In this document: one piece after another, positions 1-10,053 of the stretch
Numbering within the stretch: position 1 is the first letter of the stretch
Layout of the letters: each line of letters opens with the position of its first letter
From: Cladocopium goreaui
Lineage: Eukaryota; Sar; Dinophyceae; Suessiales; Symbiodiniaceae
Reading direction: 5' to 3'
Length of the DNA: 64,000 nt
Assembly: GCA_947184155.2 (NCBI GenBank)
Contig: CAMXCT020000132.1
Span: forward strand, 139,092-203,091
Program-made: the position numbers and the translations under genes
Notes under the pieces: model-generated
The model's database searches: none
What the model was told of the DNA's origin: nothing
The model's input: only the letters and a program-made list of their open reading frames with translations

Positions 1-3000
1 GTTCGATTTTGGCGCTGTTCCGTCCTTCAGGGCCACTGTGTTTCCCCGTCCGGGAGGGTGCATTTTCAGCCTCGGGAGGAAGAGCAGCAGCAGCAACAGG
101 AGCAACAGGAGGGTTCTATGTCTCATTGTACAAACAGTGGTATAAAAATTGGTTGAAAACTATAAAAAACACGAGGGTTCTATGTCTCATTGTACAAACA
201 GTGGTATAAAAATTGGTCGAAAACTATAAAACTATAAAACCTTGTCCAAAACTATTGTTTTTCTAGGGTTTCAGAAGGGACGTTAGGCACTTTTTGGGCT
301 CGATTTTGGCGCTGTTCTGTCCTTCAGGGCCACTGTGTTTCCCCGTCCGGGAGGGTGCGTTTTCAGCCTCGGGAGGAAGAGCAGCAGCAGCAACAGGAGC
401 AACAGGAGGGTTCTATGTCTCATTGTACAAACAATGGTATAAAAATTGGTTGAAAACCATAAAACCTTGTCCAAAACTATTGCTTTTCTAGGGTTTCAGA
501 AGGGGCGTTAGGCACTTTTTGGGCTCGATTTTGGCGCTGTTCCGTCCTTCAGGGCCACTGTGTTTCCCCGTCCGGGAGGGTGCGTTTTCAGCCTCGGGAG
601 GAAGAGCAGCAGCAGCAACAGGAGCAACAGGAGGGTTCTATGTTTCATTGTACAAACAGTGGTATAAAAATTGGTCGAAAACTATAAAACCTTGTCTAAA
701 ACTATTGTTTTTCTAGGGTTTCAGAAGGGACGTTAGGCACTTTTTGGGCTCGATTTTGGCGCTGTTCCGTCCTTCAGGGCCACTGTGTTTCCCCGTCCGG
801 GAGGGTGCGTTTGCAGCAACAGGAGCAACAGGAGGGTTCTATGTCTCATTGTACAAACAATGGTTAAAAAAATGGTTGAAAACTATGTACAAACAGTGGT
901 ATAAAAATTCGTTGAAAATTATAAAACCTTGTCCAAAACTATTGCTTTTCTAGGGTTTCAGAAGGGACGTTAGGCACTTTTTGCGTTCGATTTTGGCGCT
1001 GTTCCGTCCTTCAGGGCCACTGTGTTTCCCCGTCCGGGAGGGTGCGTTTTCAGCCTCGGGAAGAAGAGCAGCAGCAGCAACAGGAGCAACAGGAGGGTTC
1101 TATGTCTCATTGTACAAACAGTGGTATAAAAATTGGTTGAAAACTATAAAAAACAGGAGGGTTCTATGCCTCATTGTACAAACAGTGGTATAAAAATTGG
1201 TCGAAAACTATAAAACTATAAAACCTTGTCCAAAACTATTGTTTTTCTAGGGTTTCAGAAGGGACGTTAGGCACTTTTTGGGCTCGATTTTGGCGCTGTT
1301 CCGTCCTTCAGGGCCACTGTGTTCCCCCGTCCGGGAGGGTGCGTTTTCAGCCTCGGGAGGAAGAGCAGCAGCAGCAACAGGAGCAACAGGAGGGTTCTAT
1401 GTCTCATTGTACAAACAGTGGTATAAAAATTGGTCGAAAACTATAAAACTATAAAACCTTGTCCAAAACTATTGTTTTTCTAGGGTTTCAGAAGGGACGT
1501 TAGGCACTTTTTGGCCTCGATTTTGGCGCTGTTCCGTCCTTCAGGGCCACTGTGTTTCCCCGTCCGGGAGGGTGCGTTTTCAGCCTCGGGAGGAAGAGCA
1601 GCAGCAGCAACAGGAGCAAACAGACTGGTTTCTATGTCTCATTGTACAAACAGTGGTATAAAAATTGTTGAAAACCATCAAATTTCCCAAATTGCCAAAA
1701 CTATTGTTTTTCTAGGGTTTCAGAAAGGACATTAGGCACTTTTTGGGCTCGATTTTGGCGCTGTTCCGTCCTTCGGGGCCACTGTGTTTCCCTGTCCGGG
1801 AGGGTGCGTTTTCAGCCTCGGGAGGAAGAGCAGCAGCAGCAACAGGAGCAACAGGAGGGGTCTATGTCTCATTGTAGAAACACTGGTATAAAAATTGGTC
1901 GAAAACCATAAAACCTTGTCCAAAACTATTGTTTTTCTAGGGTTTCAGAAGGGACGTTAGGCAGTTTTTGGGCTCGATTTTGGCGCTGTTCCGTCCTTCA
2001 GGGCCACTGTGTTTCCCCGTCCGGGAGGGTGCGTTTTCAGCCTCGGGAGGAAGAGCAGCAGCAGCAACAGGAGCAACAGGAGGGTTCTATGTTTCATTGT
2101 ACAAACAGTGGTATAAAAATTGGTCGAAAACTATAAAACCTTGTCTAAAACTATTGTTTTTCTAGGGTTTCAGAAGGGACGTTAGGCACTTTTTGGGCTC
2201 GATTTTGGCGCTGTTCCGTCCTTCAGGGCCACTGTGTTTCCCCGTCCGGGAGGGTGCGTTTTCAGCCTCGGGAGGAAGAGCAGCAGCAGCAACAGGAGCA
2301 ACAGGAGGGTTCTATGTCTCATTGTACAAATAGTGGCAAAAAATTTGGTTGAAAACTATGTACAAACAGTGGTATAAAAATTCGTTGAAAATTATAAAAC
2401 CTTGTCCAAAACTATTGTTTTTCTAGGGTTTCAGAAGGGACGTTAGGCACTTTTTGGGTTCGATTTTGGCGCTGTTCCGTCCTTCAGGGCCACTGTGTTT
2501 TCCCGTCCGGGAGGGTGCGTTTTCAGCCTCGGGAGGAAGAGCAGCAGCAGCAACAGGAGCAACAGGAAGGTTCTATGTCTCATTGTACAAACAGTGGTAT
2601 AAAAATTGGTTGAAAACTAAAAAAACAGGAGGGTTCTATGCCTCATTGTACAAACAGTGGTATAAAAATTGGTCGAAAACTATAAAACTATAAAACCTTG
2701 TCCAAAACTATTGTTTTTCTAGGGTTTCAGAAGGGACGTTAGGCACTTTTTGGGCTCGATTTTGGCGCTGTTCCGTCCTTCAGGGCCACTGTGTTTCCCC
2801 GTCCGGGAGGGTGCGTTTTCAGCCTCAGGAGGAAGAGCAGCAGCAGCAACAGGAGCAACAGGAGGGTTCTATGTCTCATTGTACAAAAAGTGGTATAAAA
2901 ATTGGTTGAAAACTATAATAAAACCTTGTCCAAAACTATTGTTTTTCTAGGGTTTCAGAAGGGACGTTAGGCACTTTTTGGGTTCGATTTTGGCGCTGTT

Positions 3001-4735
3001 CCGTCCTTCAGGGCCGCTGTGTTTCCCCGTCCGGGAGGGTGCGTTTTCAGCCTCGGGAGGAAGAGCAGCAGCAGCAACAGGAGCAACAGGAGGGTTCTAT
3101 GTCTCATTGTACAAACAGTGGTATAAAAATTTGTTGAAAACTATAAAAACTTGTCCAAAATATTGTTTTTCTAGGGTTTCAGAAGGGACGTTAGGCACTT
3201 TTTGGGCTCGATTTTGGCGCTGTTCCGTCCTTCAGGGCCACTGTGTTTCCCCGTCCGGCAGGGTGCGTTTTCAGCCTCGGGAGGAAGAGCAGCAGCAGCA
3301 ACAGGAGCAGCAGGAGGGTTCTATGTCTCATTTTACAAACAGTGGTACAAAAACTGGTTGAAAACTATCACCAGCAGCAGCAGCAGCTGCAGTACAGCAG
3401 CAGGAACAGCAAGAATAGCTGCAACAGCAGCGCAGCGGACGCCTGCACCACCACCAACAGCAGCTGCAAAAATGTTGTTCTTCGGGGCAGCACACCACCA
3501 GCAGCAGCAGCGGGAGCAGCAGCAGCAGCCAGCAGCAGCAGCAGCAGCAGCAGCAGTAGGTCAAGCCCCGGGGCAGCATGTTTTTGGAGGTCGTTCCATC
3601 CTTCAGTAGCATGGTGTTTCGGTGTGGCGAAGGGTGTGTTTTGGAGGCTTGCAGCACCTGCTCCAGCAGCACCAGCAGCAGGAGCAGCAGTAGCAGCTGT
3701 TATGTTCCCATCCGAGGACCAACAGCAGCAGCAGCAAAAGCCTCTGCAGCAGCAGGCGCTTTGTTTTTACCAGAATCCAGAAGAGACGTCAAGCCTCGGG
3801 ACAGCATGTTTTTGGAGGTCGTTCCGTCTTTCTTCTTTTCTATAGGTTTCAGAAGTTACGTGCGGCATTCGGAGGAAGAGCAGCAGCAACAGGAGCAGCA
3901 GGAGGGTTCTATGTCTAATTGTACAAACAATGGAACAAAAAGTTGTCGAAAACTATTGTTTTTTTAGAGTTTCAGATTGGACGTTGGGCACCTTTTGGGC
4001 TCGATTTTGGCGCTGTTCCGTCCCTCAGGGCCACTGTGTTTCCCTGTCCGGCAGGGTGCATTTTGAGCCTCGGGAGAAAGAGCAGCAGCAGCAACAGGAG
4101 CAACAGGATGGTTCTATGTCTCATTGTACAAACAGTGGTATAACAATTGGTCGAAAATTACAAAAACTTGTCCAAAAATATTGTTTTTCTAGGGGTTCAG
4201 AAGGGACGTTAGGCACTTTTTGGGCTGTTTCCCCGTCCGGCAGGGTGCGTTTTCAGCCTCGGGAGGAAGAGCAGCAGCAGCAACAGGAGCAGCAGGAGGG
4301 TTCTATGTTTCATTTTACAAACAGTGGTCCAAAAATTGGTTGAAAACTATTGTTTTTCTAGAGTTTCAGAACGGACGTTAGGCACTTTTTGGGCTCGATT
4401 TTGGCACTGTTCCGTCCCTCAGGGCCAGTGTGTTTCCTTGTCCGGGAGGGTGCGTTTTCAGCCTCGGGAGGAAGAGCAGCAGCAGCAACAGGAGCAACAG
4501 GAGGGTTCTATGTCTCATTGTATAAACAGTGGTATAAAAATTGGTCGAAAACTATAAAACCTTGTCCAAAACTATTGTTTTTCTATGTTTTTCTAGGGTT
4601 TCAGAAGGGACGTTAGGCACCTTTTGGGCTCGATTTTGGCTCTGTTCCGTCCTTCAGGGCTACTGTGTTTTCCTGTCCAGCAGGGTGCGTTTTGAACCTC
4701 GGGAGGAAGAGCAGCAGCAGCAACAGGAGCAACAG
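1..4735. repeat. Tandem array of about 18 units, 225-297 bp each
   Basis: The landmark CGATTTTGGC recurs at 4, 301, 526, 751, 988, 1285, 1518, 1750, 1975, 2200, 2461, 2757, 2985, 3209, 4002, 4396 and 4631, and one copy near 4221 has lost it. Spacings are mostly 224-237 bp. Units of 296-297 bp begin at 4, 988 and 2461 and carry an extra internal copy of the segment running from GAGGGTTCTATG to TATAAAAATTGG. Each unit contains a CAG-rich stretch. Copies differ by scattered substitutions and small indels. The array is broken at 3360-3860 and degenerates into CAG/GCA repeats after 4730. The window begins inside the array, so its full length is unknown. Small reading frames in each unit start with TTG and look like by-products. 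Confidence 0.93.
3360..3860. repeat. GCA/CAG-rich interruption of the array
   Basis: This stretch is dominated by CAG/GCA/AGC triplets with short unique blocks. One block containing CAGCATGTTTTTGGAGGTCG occurs twice, near 3574 and 3803. Reading frames across it on both strands encode only runs of Gln, Ala, Ser or Cys, so I do not treat them as genes. Array units resume at about 3860 with divergent copies. Confidence 0.8.
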
Positions 4736-4990
4736 CAGCCGCAGCCGCAGCAGAAGCAGCGCAGCACTTTTTAATCATCAGCAGCAGCAGCAGCTAAAGC
4801 CTAACAGCGGCAACAACAAGCAGCAGCTTGCAGCAGCAGCAGCAGCTGCAGCTGCAGCAGAAGAAGCAGCTGCTGCAGAAACAGCGTAGCAGCAGCAGCA
4901 GCAGCAGCAACAACAACAACAACAGCAACTGCAACTGCAACTGCAACTGCAACAAGAAGAAGTAGAACAAGTAGAACAAAAACCGGACGC
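4726..4990. repeat. CAG/GCA and CAA triplet tract next to the Helitron frame
   Basis: Triplet repeats run (GCAGCC)n, then (CAG)n, (CAA)n and (CTGCAA)n. They end about 25 bp beyond the stop codon of the minus-strand Rep-helicase frame. Any 3' untranslated region or 3' terminus of the Helitron would lie in or next to this tract. I see no clear hairpin followed by CTRR on the minus strand. Confidence 0.8.
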
Positions 4991-5013
4991 TGAAGGAACT
5001 TGCAGCTTATTCC

Positions 5014-8000
5014 TCAACTCGTTTGCCACTCTGTCTGCGGGCACACGCGACCATTCGGTTGTTTATGCTTGCTCCGAATTCGCCCCGCTTCTCTGCTGCT
5101 GTGGACACAAGTTCCGCAAGTTGGGCATGTGTGCGCATACCGCATGGTCGGACGGAGGCTACCGTTTTCGACGCGGAACTGCTTCCCACAAACGTGACGG
5201 TGATCAATGTGTCCAGAAGCTATGGAGGAAGTTACCTCCCCGTTACAAAAAGGACACGTGTATACATACTCCGGCGACTTTTGGCGTGACGCCGGAGGAG
5301 CCTGCGCTACGCAATCACTTTTGTTCGCATCCGTCGCACTACTCGCTTGGAAATGTTTTACGCGACTTTGACCATCGCTATTTCGACGTTCGGCAATCGC
5401 TTCCCAAGTCTCGCGGAGAACGCGTGCGCGACGGAGTCGCTTGCGAAGAGGTTCTAATCGCGCAGCGGCGGACGTGGCAGCACGCTTGCAGATTGTATCT
5501 TGCACCATGGCAGCACGGCATGTATTGCATGTTTGCGTGCCATTCTCTCCTGCTGGCCGTCTGGAGATAAAGATGGAAAATTGTTGCTGCGGCTTTCGTT
5601 GGCGACAGGTCGCGCACTTCCACAAGCCGCGAGTTTTAGTTTGGCAACGTAGGCACAATCTTCGTTCAGGTTTTCTCGTGTGCCATGCGGCGGTGCAGAA
5701 AAATTCCTTTGTTTGGTTCTTGTTGCAAACAAAACATTTTTTTTTGGTGTCACATGAAAGGCAGACGCGATACATGCTCCACCGCGGGTTGTGATGCTTT
5801 GACGCAAAGTGTGCTGCGCCGTGCCACAGGCCGCACTGTGTGCATCGATATGGCATGCCGGCCTCACGCTTCTGCGCAGTGCATTCTTTGCAGACCCGAT
5901 AGGTCTCTTGCTTCCACTGCGCTTTGGTGAATGCGTCTTTGCGTTTCATTTCCCCACATTCTTGGCAAGGTCTTTCGTCCAAGTATTTTTTGCGCAACGC
6001 GTCCCAGTCCACCGGCTCCTGCTTCCACACGTCAAGCAGAAGTTGCCGTCCGAGCGGCAGGCCTTCTTGAAAAGGCGCCAGCGGGAACGGACGGTAGATC
6101 AAGATTTTTTGCCGCGTGCGGCAGCGTGTCATCCCAATGTACGCCGCGATCGGGTCAGCACCGACCATGTCAACGATCACGCCCGGCTCTATTGTGCTTC
6201 CTTGCGCACCGTAGAACGTGTCAGCGAAGTCGGGCGCGATGGGAAATTGGTACCGGGTGACTTTCAATTGTGGGTTGGTGCGGCCTGCATCTAGAAACCA
6301 CTGTGCACTTTGTATGCTGACCGGGAAGACGTTCTCTTGATCGATGCCTGGAATTGTCCAACGTGTTCGCGTCTCAAAACGCACGAAGATATAATCGGGG
6401 AGTTTGTTCCATATTACTGCTCCATCTGCCGCCGCCGTTTCTGTCTCAATGTTTGACCACCCGCAGACTGTTCCATGACACCCTTTCAAGATCTTGAAAT
6501 CCTTCCGGTGGAGGTGTTCCCGCGCTTGTACCGGCATACCAATGCACAGCGGAAGGACGCCGTACCGATTCCCACAATCAGCATCGCTGCGTTGCAGCCA
6601 CGTGAGCTTGTCTTGGGCGATGTCAGGCTTCTCGTGCAAAGCTCGCGATGATACCTTGTCCGTCGCCACTGCATAATAGACGACTTGCCCATGCTGCCGC
6701 GCCCATTGTTCCGCGCGAAGTTTATTCACGTGGCACTTCACCCCGTTCGTGTGGAAAATTCCCCGTGCCATGCTGAAACCTCCTACAAAGCGAGTATCGT
6801 TTGCATCCACAGCCACGAGACGCTTGGTATCCCGTTCAGCGCGACAGATTGGACATTCGTACTTGAGAATCGTTGTCGCTGCTGAAGCGTTTTTGTACAA
6901 TTGATAACATGTGTTTTCTTGACACATAGGTCGCTGAGTCCTAGCACACCAACTTCCTGGAACCTTTGTTGGTCGACCATGCAAGAATGCATGGTTGTCT
7001 TCGGACAAGCGCCCCACGCGAAGTTCTGCTTGCAGGTCTTGGAGCCACATGTCTTGGGTTCGCTCGCAGCGAACCAGTTCGGTCACTCCTTGTAAGCCAC
7101 CCTGCGCGCTGGAGGCCCATACGAGCTGTTGGCCTTGCAAACTCAATGGCAGTTTCTTAGTTGAAACGCCTGTCACAAGATGCCAGGGAATTTGTCCGAG
7201 AAAAGTTCCACGCGGCGGAGGTAGCTGCCACAGGTCTCCAGACAGAATGACGTTCAGCCCACCAAAAGGTGCAACGCAGTTGGGATTCTGCTTGCCATAT
7301 TTTGTTGCGGAGACATCTAAAACAAGCTGGCGACATCGGACCTCGAGGCGTGCTAACATCTCGGCACTTACCATGCTGATTTCGTCGACCAGCAGCCAGC
7401 GCCACTGCACGGCTTGTTGCGCAAGATCTAGAATCCGTTGCGCGTCGACGTTGTGATCGTTGCCGTGCCAAGCCAACCCTAATGCTTGATGCATGGTTTC
7501 GCCGTCCAAAGGCTCGGCATTGACAGCTTGGAATGCGACAACTTGAAATTCCTTTCCTGGCGTCCATCCAAGGCACTCTTCGAACAAATCGCGCCGTGCT
7601 ATGTTCAGCACGTATGACTTACCTGTGCCTGGGCCGCCATGAAGCGCCCAGCGCAACGCTTCGGTATTGGTTTCTGCCGTGCCGCCGCGCTCTTGTCCGG
7701 ACACAGCTTCATGTTTCACCCGGGCGCAGATGGTTTCGATGAACGCTCGCTGTTCCGGATTGCATTTTCTCGTTCCGCGCAAGTCGCGTAGGAATGCATC
7801 GACTTTCTCACATGTTGCTCGTGCCTCGGCTTCGCACGTGCCTGGCGTGGGAATCTTTCGAACTACAGCTCTTTGGGCTTTTTTCGTGTTTAAAGCTTTG
7901 ATTGCCCGACGAACTGCGGCCGGATCGTGTGCGTGGAAAGCATTGTTACTCTGCGTCTTTGTGTTCGTCAGTTTCTTAGTGGTTGTTTTTGCCCATGTTG

Positions 8001-10053
8001 CTTCCGCTTGCGCCGCTGCTTCCTCGTAGCTTGCCAAAACTTTATCGTGAACTTCTGGACCTCGTTCTGCTTTATGTGCAGTGGCCCTTTTGCCCGTTTG
8101 CCGGAATGACGTTCTTAGAGCTGTCGGCAGACTAGTGGGAGTAACTAGAAGCGGTTCATCAATCCCACTGTCGTCACTGTTCGCTTCCTCTGCACCGCTG
8201 GGACGGACACGGTAGACTGATAGGAAGTTGCCGGTGCACCGTTTTGTTTCTTCGCATGGCAAATGCGTCAACCACATGCGCAGAGCTTGTACCCAAGTTT
8301 CTGTTGGCGCCTTCAAGCGGCCCACAAATGGAACATTGGCGCTAGCATTGTTCGCATCGAGGGTCCACGCGCGGAAATAGGTCATGGTCAACCTGGCGTT
8401 TACCTCTTCTTGACCCGCTTTCTGCAGGGGTACGGGCGAATTCTCAAAGTGCGGGCAACACGGGCGACGCCGACGTAGCAGATAACAACGGTGTCGGAGT
8501 TGTGCTGTTGCCGTTCGATCTTCTAAACATATTCGACCCGGCGTAGTTTGCCCAGCCAGGCAATAGTGAGTCCCTGGTTGCAGTTGCAACTTCTTGTCGG
8601 GATCTGTTTGCTTTTGTATCAATTTGAGACCTGCTGCCGTCAACGAAACGTCCCAGCTACTACGCTCTTCCAATTCCCATTCACGTTGCGTCGTAGGTAC
8701 ACGAGCCATAGTGACTGCCCAATTTGTAACGAACTCATACGGCGACAGCCACCACACCTCTGCTGTCTTGGGCCGGTGCCCATAAACTTCTACAATATCA
8801 AGTGTCCCTAGGTGTCGGACACCAGACGATTGCCTCCGGGTCCATTTCACGGCGGCGCGTCGCATGGACGACGCCGCTTCATCTCCGTTGTGATATTTTG
8901 CAACAAAGTCCGCAAAAGCAGCCCCGGGGAAGCTTTCGAAGGTTGTTGTTGCAATGCGTTCGGCTGAGACGACCGTGTCGTCGCGATGACAGGCGCGCAG
9001 ATTGCAACATTCGACCTGTCCTCGCACCACGCCTTTGAGATACGCATCGCTGAGGAATCGGTTTGCATGTCGCTTGCCTAGGTCATCTAATGGTTTCCGC
9101 GCATGCTGCGCATGCAACTGTTCGTGTCCTTTTTGGAATTCTCTGATTTCTCCATGTCCCATCGGCTGGCTCTTGGAGCAGTAATCCGCGCAATAGCCGG
9201 TTTGTGCGTCTTGCGCCCGTTGCGCCGCCAATGACATCTGTTGCCGTTCTTCCGCTGTCAATTGGTCGCCGCAAGTTAGACATGAATATGGAAGCCGGTA
9301 TGGCACCTGCACGTCGCAATTTGCACCACGTAGTCCTGCCAACATTGCTGGTGCGCAGCCATTTAACCACTCATGCCCACAGGGTCCATGCAAAGCTCCT
9401 AAGCGATTTTTTCGTCCACCACTTGGCATTCCGTATGTTTTCAACTTGCAAGGACATAATACAGTAGGTTGCGCACACAGCCATTGCGTGCGGGGAAAAT
9501 CACTCTTACACAGCCCTGGCCGGTCACTCTTTTGGCAGCCTGCCAATGGGACGCGACTTTGGCTAATTTCATTGTAAGGATGGTAGTGATGCTGTTTCAG
9601 AAGCTGCAGTTGGACGACGTCTTCTGCCATGTAGCGCCTTCGCCAGTCTGCAGCTTCGTTTTGGGCGTTATCGGTTTCAGTGGCACGTCGGAGTTGATAT
9701 GTCGGAACCGTTGTCATCGTCACATCCAGCTCGTGCGTTGGCCAGGATGCTTCCGCAGCGGCGATGCGGCGTTCCATGTCTTCATTCGATTGGCCCACGT
9801 AACTTGCATGACACACATGCGCATTATATGCTTCGTATTCTGCGCGCAACGCAGCCAACTTGTCGTGCGAAAGCCGGAAAATTTCCTCTAGTGACGTATG
9901 TTGATGCAAACACTGCACAAACACTTGCATGTGGCCATGTTCCGCCCCGCTGCTCTTCTGAGCTTCGAGGGATATATATACCGCGTCCACGCGCCCGAAT
10001 ATGCCACCGTTTGCTTCTGCGTTGCTGCCACCCAGGTCTTGACACGGTTCCAA
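5014..10053 (-). CDS. Helitron-like protein, C-terminal part: HUH motif, PIF1-type helicase, zinc fingers
   Basis: This 1,679-codon frame begins directly after the TGA that ends the upstream frame and is in the same phase. Its first codon is TTG, so it is probably not an independent start. Near residue 39 is an H-G-H (HUH-like) motif in the context AEHGHMQVF, the metal site of rolling-circle nucleases. Near residues 800-890 are a Walker A motif (GGPGTGKS) and a Walker B motif (VDEISM) typical of PIF1/RecD-like helicases. Residues about 1363-1500 hold four tandem units of CxxC, some 20-25 residues, then CxxC, with W/F and R between, resembling Stc1-type fingers. The end has two units starting CPFC and CPTC and ending H..C. 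By family knowledge the protein would nick and unwind DNA for rolling-circle transposition. The catalytic tyrosine was not identified. Confidence 0.8.
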   Translation of the reverse strand: MEPCQDLGGSNAEANGGIFGRVDAVYISLEAQKSSGAEHGHMQVFVQCLHQHTSLEEIFRLSHDKLAALRAEYEAYNAHVCHASYVGQSNEDMERRIAAAEASWPTHELDVTMTTVPTYQLRRATETDNAQNEAADWRRRYMAEDVVQLQLLKQHHYHPYNEISQSRVPLAGCQKSDRPGLCKSDFPRTQWLCAQPTVLCPCKLKTYGMPSGGRKNRLGALHGPCGHEWLNGCAPAMLAGLRGANCDVQVPYRLPYSCLTCGDQLTAEERQQMSLAAQRAQDAQTGYCADYCSKSQPMGHGEIREFQKGHEQLHAQHARKPLDDLGKRHANRFLSDAYLKGVVRGQVECCNLRACHRDDTVVSAERIATTTFESFPGAAFADFVAKYHNGDEAASSMRRAAVKWTRRQSSGVRHLGTLDIVEVYGHRPKTAEVWWLSPYEFVTNWAVTMARVPTTQREWELEERSSWDVSLTAAGLKLIQKQTDPDKKLQLQPGTHYCLAGQTTPGRICLEDRTATAQLRHRCYLLRRRRPCCPHFENSPVPLQKAGQEEVNARLTMTYFRAWTLDANNASANVPFVGRLKAPTETWVQALRMWLTHLPCEETKRCTGNFLSVYRVRPSGAEEANSDDSGIDEPLLVTPTSLPTALRTSFRQTGKRATAHKAERGPEVHDKVLASYEEAAAQAEATWAKTTTKKLTNTKTQSNNAFHAHDPAAVRRAIKALNTKKAQRAVVRKIPTPGTCEAEARATCEKVDAFLRDLRGTRKCNPEQRAFIETICARVKHEAVSGQERGGTAETNTEALRWALHGGPGTGKSYVLNIARRDLFEECLGWTPGKEFQVVAFQAVNAEPLDGETMHQALGLAWHGNDHNVDAQRILDLAQQAVQWRWLLVDEISMVSAEMLARLEVRCRQLVLDVSATKYGKQNPNCVAPFGGLNVILSGDLWQLPPPRGTFLGQIPWHLVTGVSTKKLPLSLQGQQLVWASSAQGGLQGVTELVRCERTQDMWLQDLQAELRVGRLSEDNHAFLHGRPTKVPGSWCARTQRPMCQENTCYQLYKNASAATTILKYECPICRAERDTKRLVAVDANDTRFVGGFSMARGIFHTNGVKCHVNKLRAEQWARQHGQVVYYAVATDKVSSRALHEKPDIAQDKLTWLQRSDADCGNRYGVLPLCIGMPVQAREHLHRKDFKILKGCHGTVCGWSNIETETAAADGAVIWNKLPDYIFVRFETRTRWTIPGIDQENVFPVSIQSAQWFLDAGRTNPQLKVTRYQFPIAPDFADTFYGAQGSTIEPGVIVDMVGADPIAAYIGMTRCRTRQKILIYRPFPLAPFQEGLPLGRQLLLDVWKQEPVDWDALRKKYLDERPCQECGEMKRKDAFTKAQWKQETYRVCKECTAQKREAGMPYRCTQCGLWHGAAHFASKHHNPRWSMYRVCLSCDTKKKCFVCNKNQTKEFFCTAAWHTRKPERRLCLRCQTKTRGLWKCATCRQRKPQQQFSIFISRRPAGENGTQTCNTCRAAMVQDTICKRAATSAAARLEPLRKRLRRARVLRETWEAIAERRNSDGQSRVKHFQASSATDANKSDCVAQAPPASRQKSPEYVYTCPFCNGEVTSSIASGHIDHRHVCGKQFRVENGSLRPTMRYAHTCPTCGTCVHSSREAGRIRSKHKQPNGRVCPQTEWQTS

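Noticed and set aside
294-3361. Repeated frames of about 65 codons in each array unit (SILALFRPSGPLCFP type)
   Set aside because: They start at TTG, not ATG, differ by indels between units, and other frames are open as well because the unit has few stops. They are by-products of the repeat.
1-4735. CRISPR-like array
   Set aside because: Units are long and nearly identical throughout, with no repeat-spacer alternation, and the DNA is eukaryotic.
3243-5044. Gln-, Ala-, Ser- and Cys-rich frames on both strands
   Set aside because: They are translations of triplet repeats in every phase, with no unique protein sequence.
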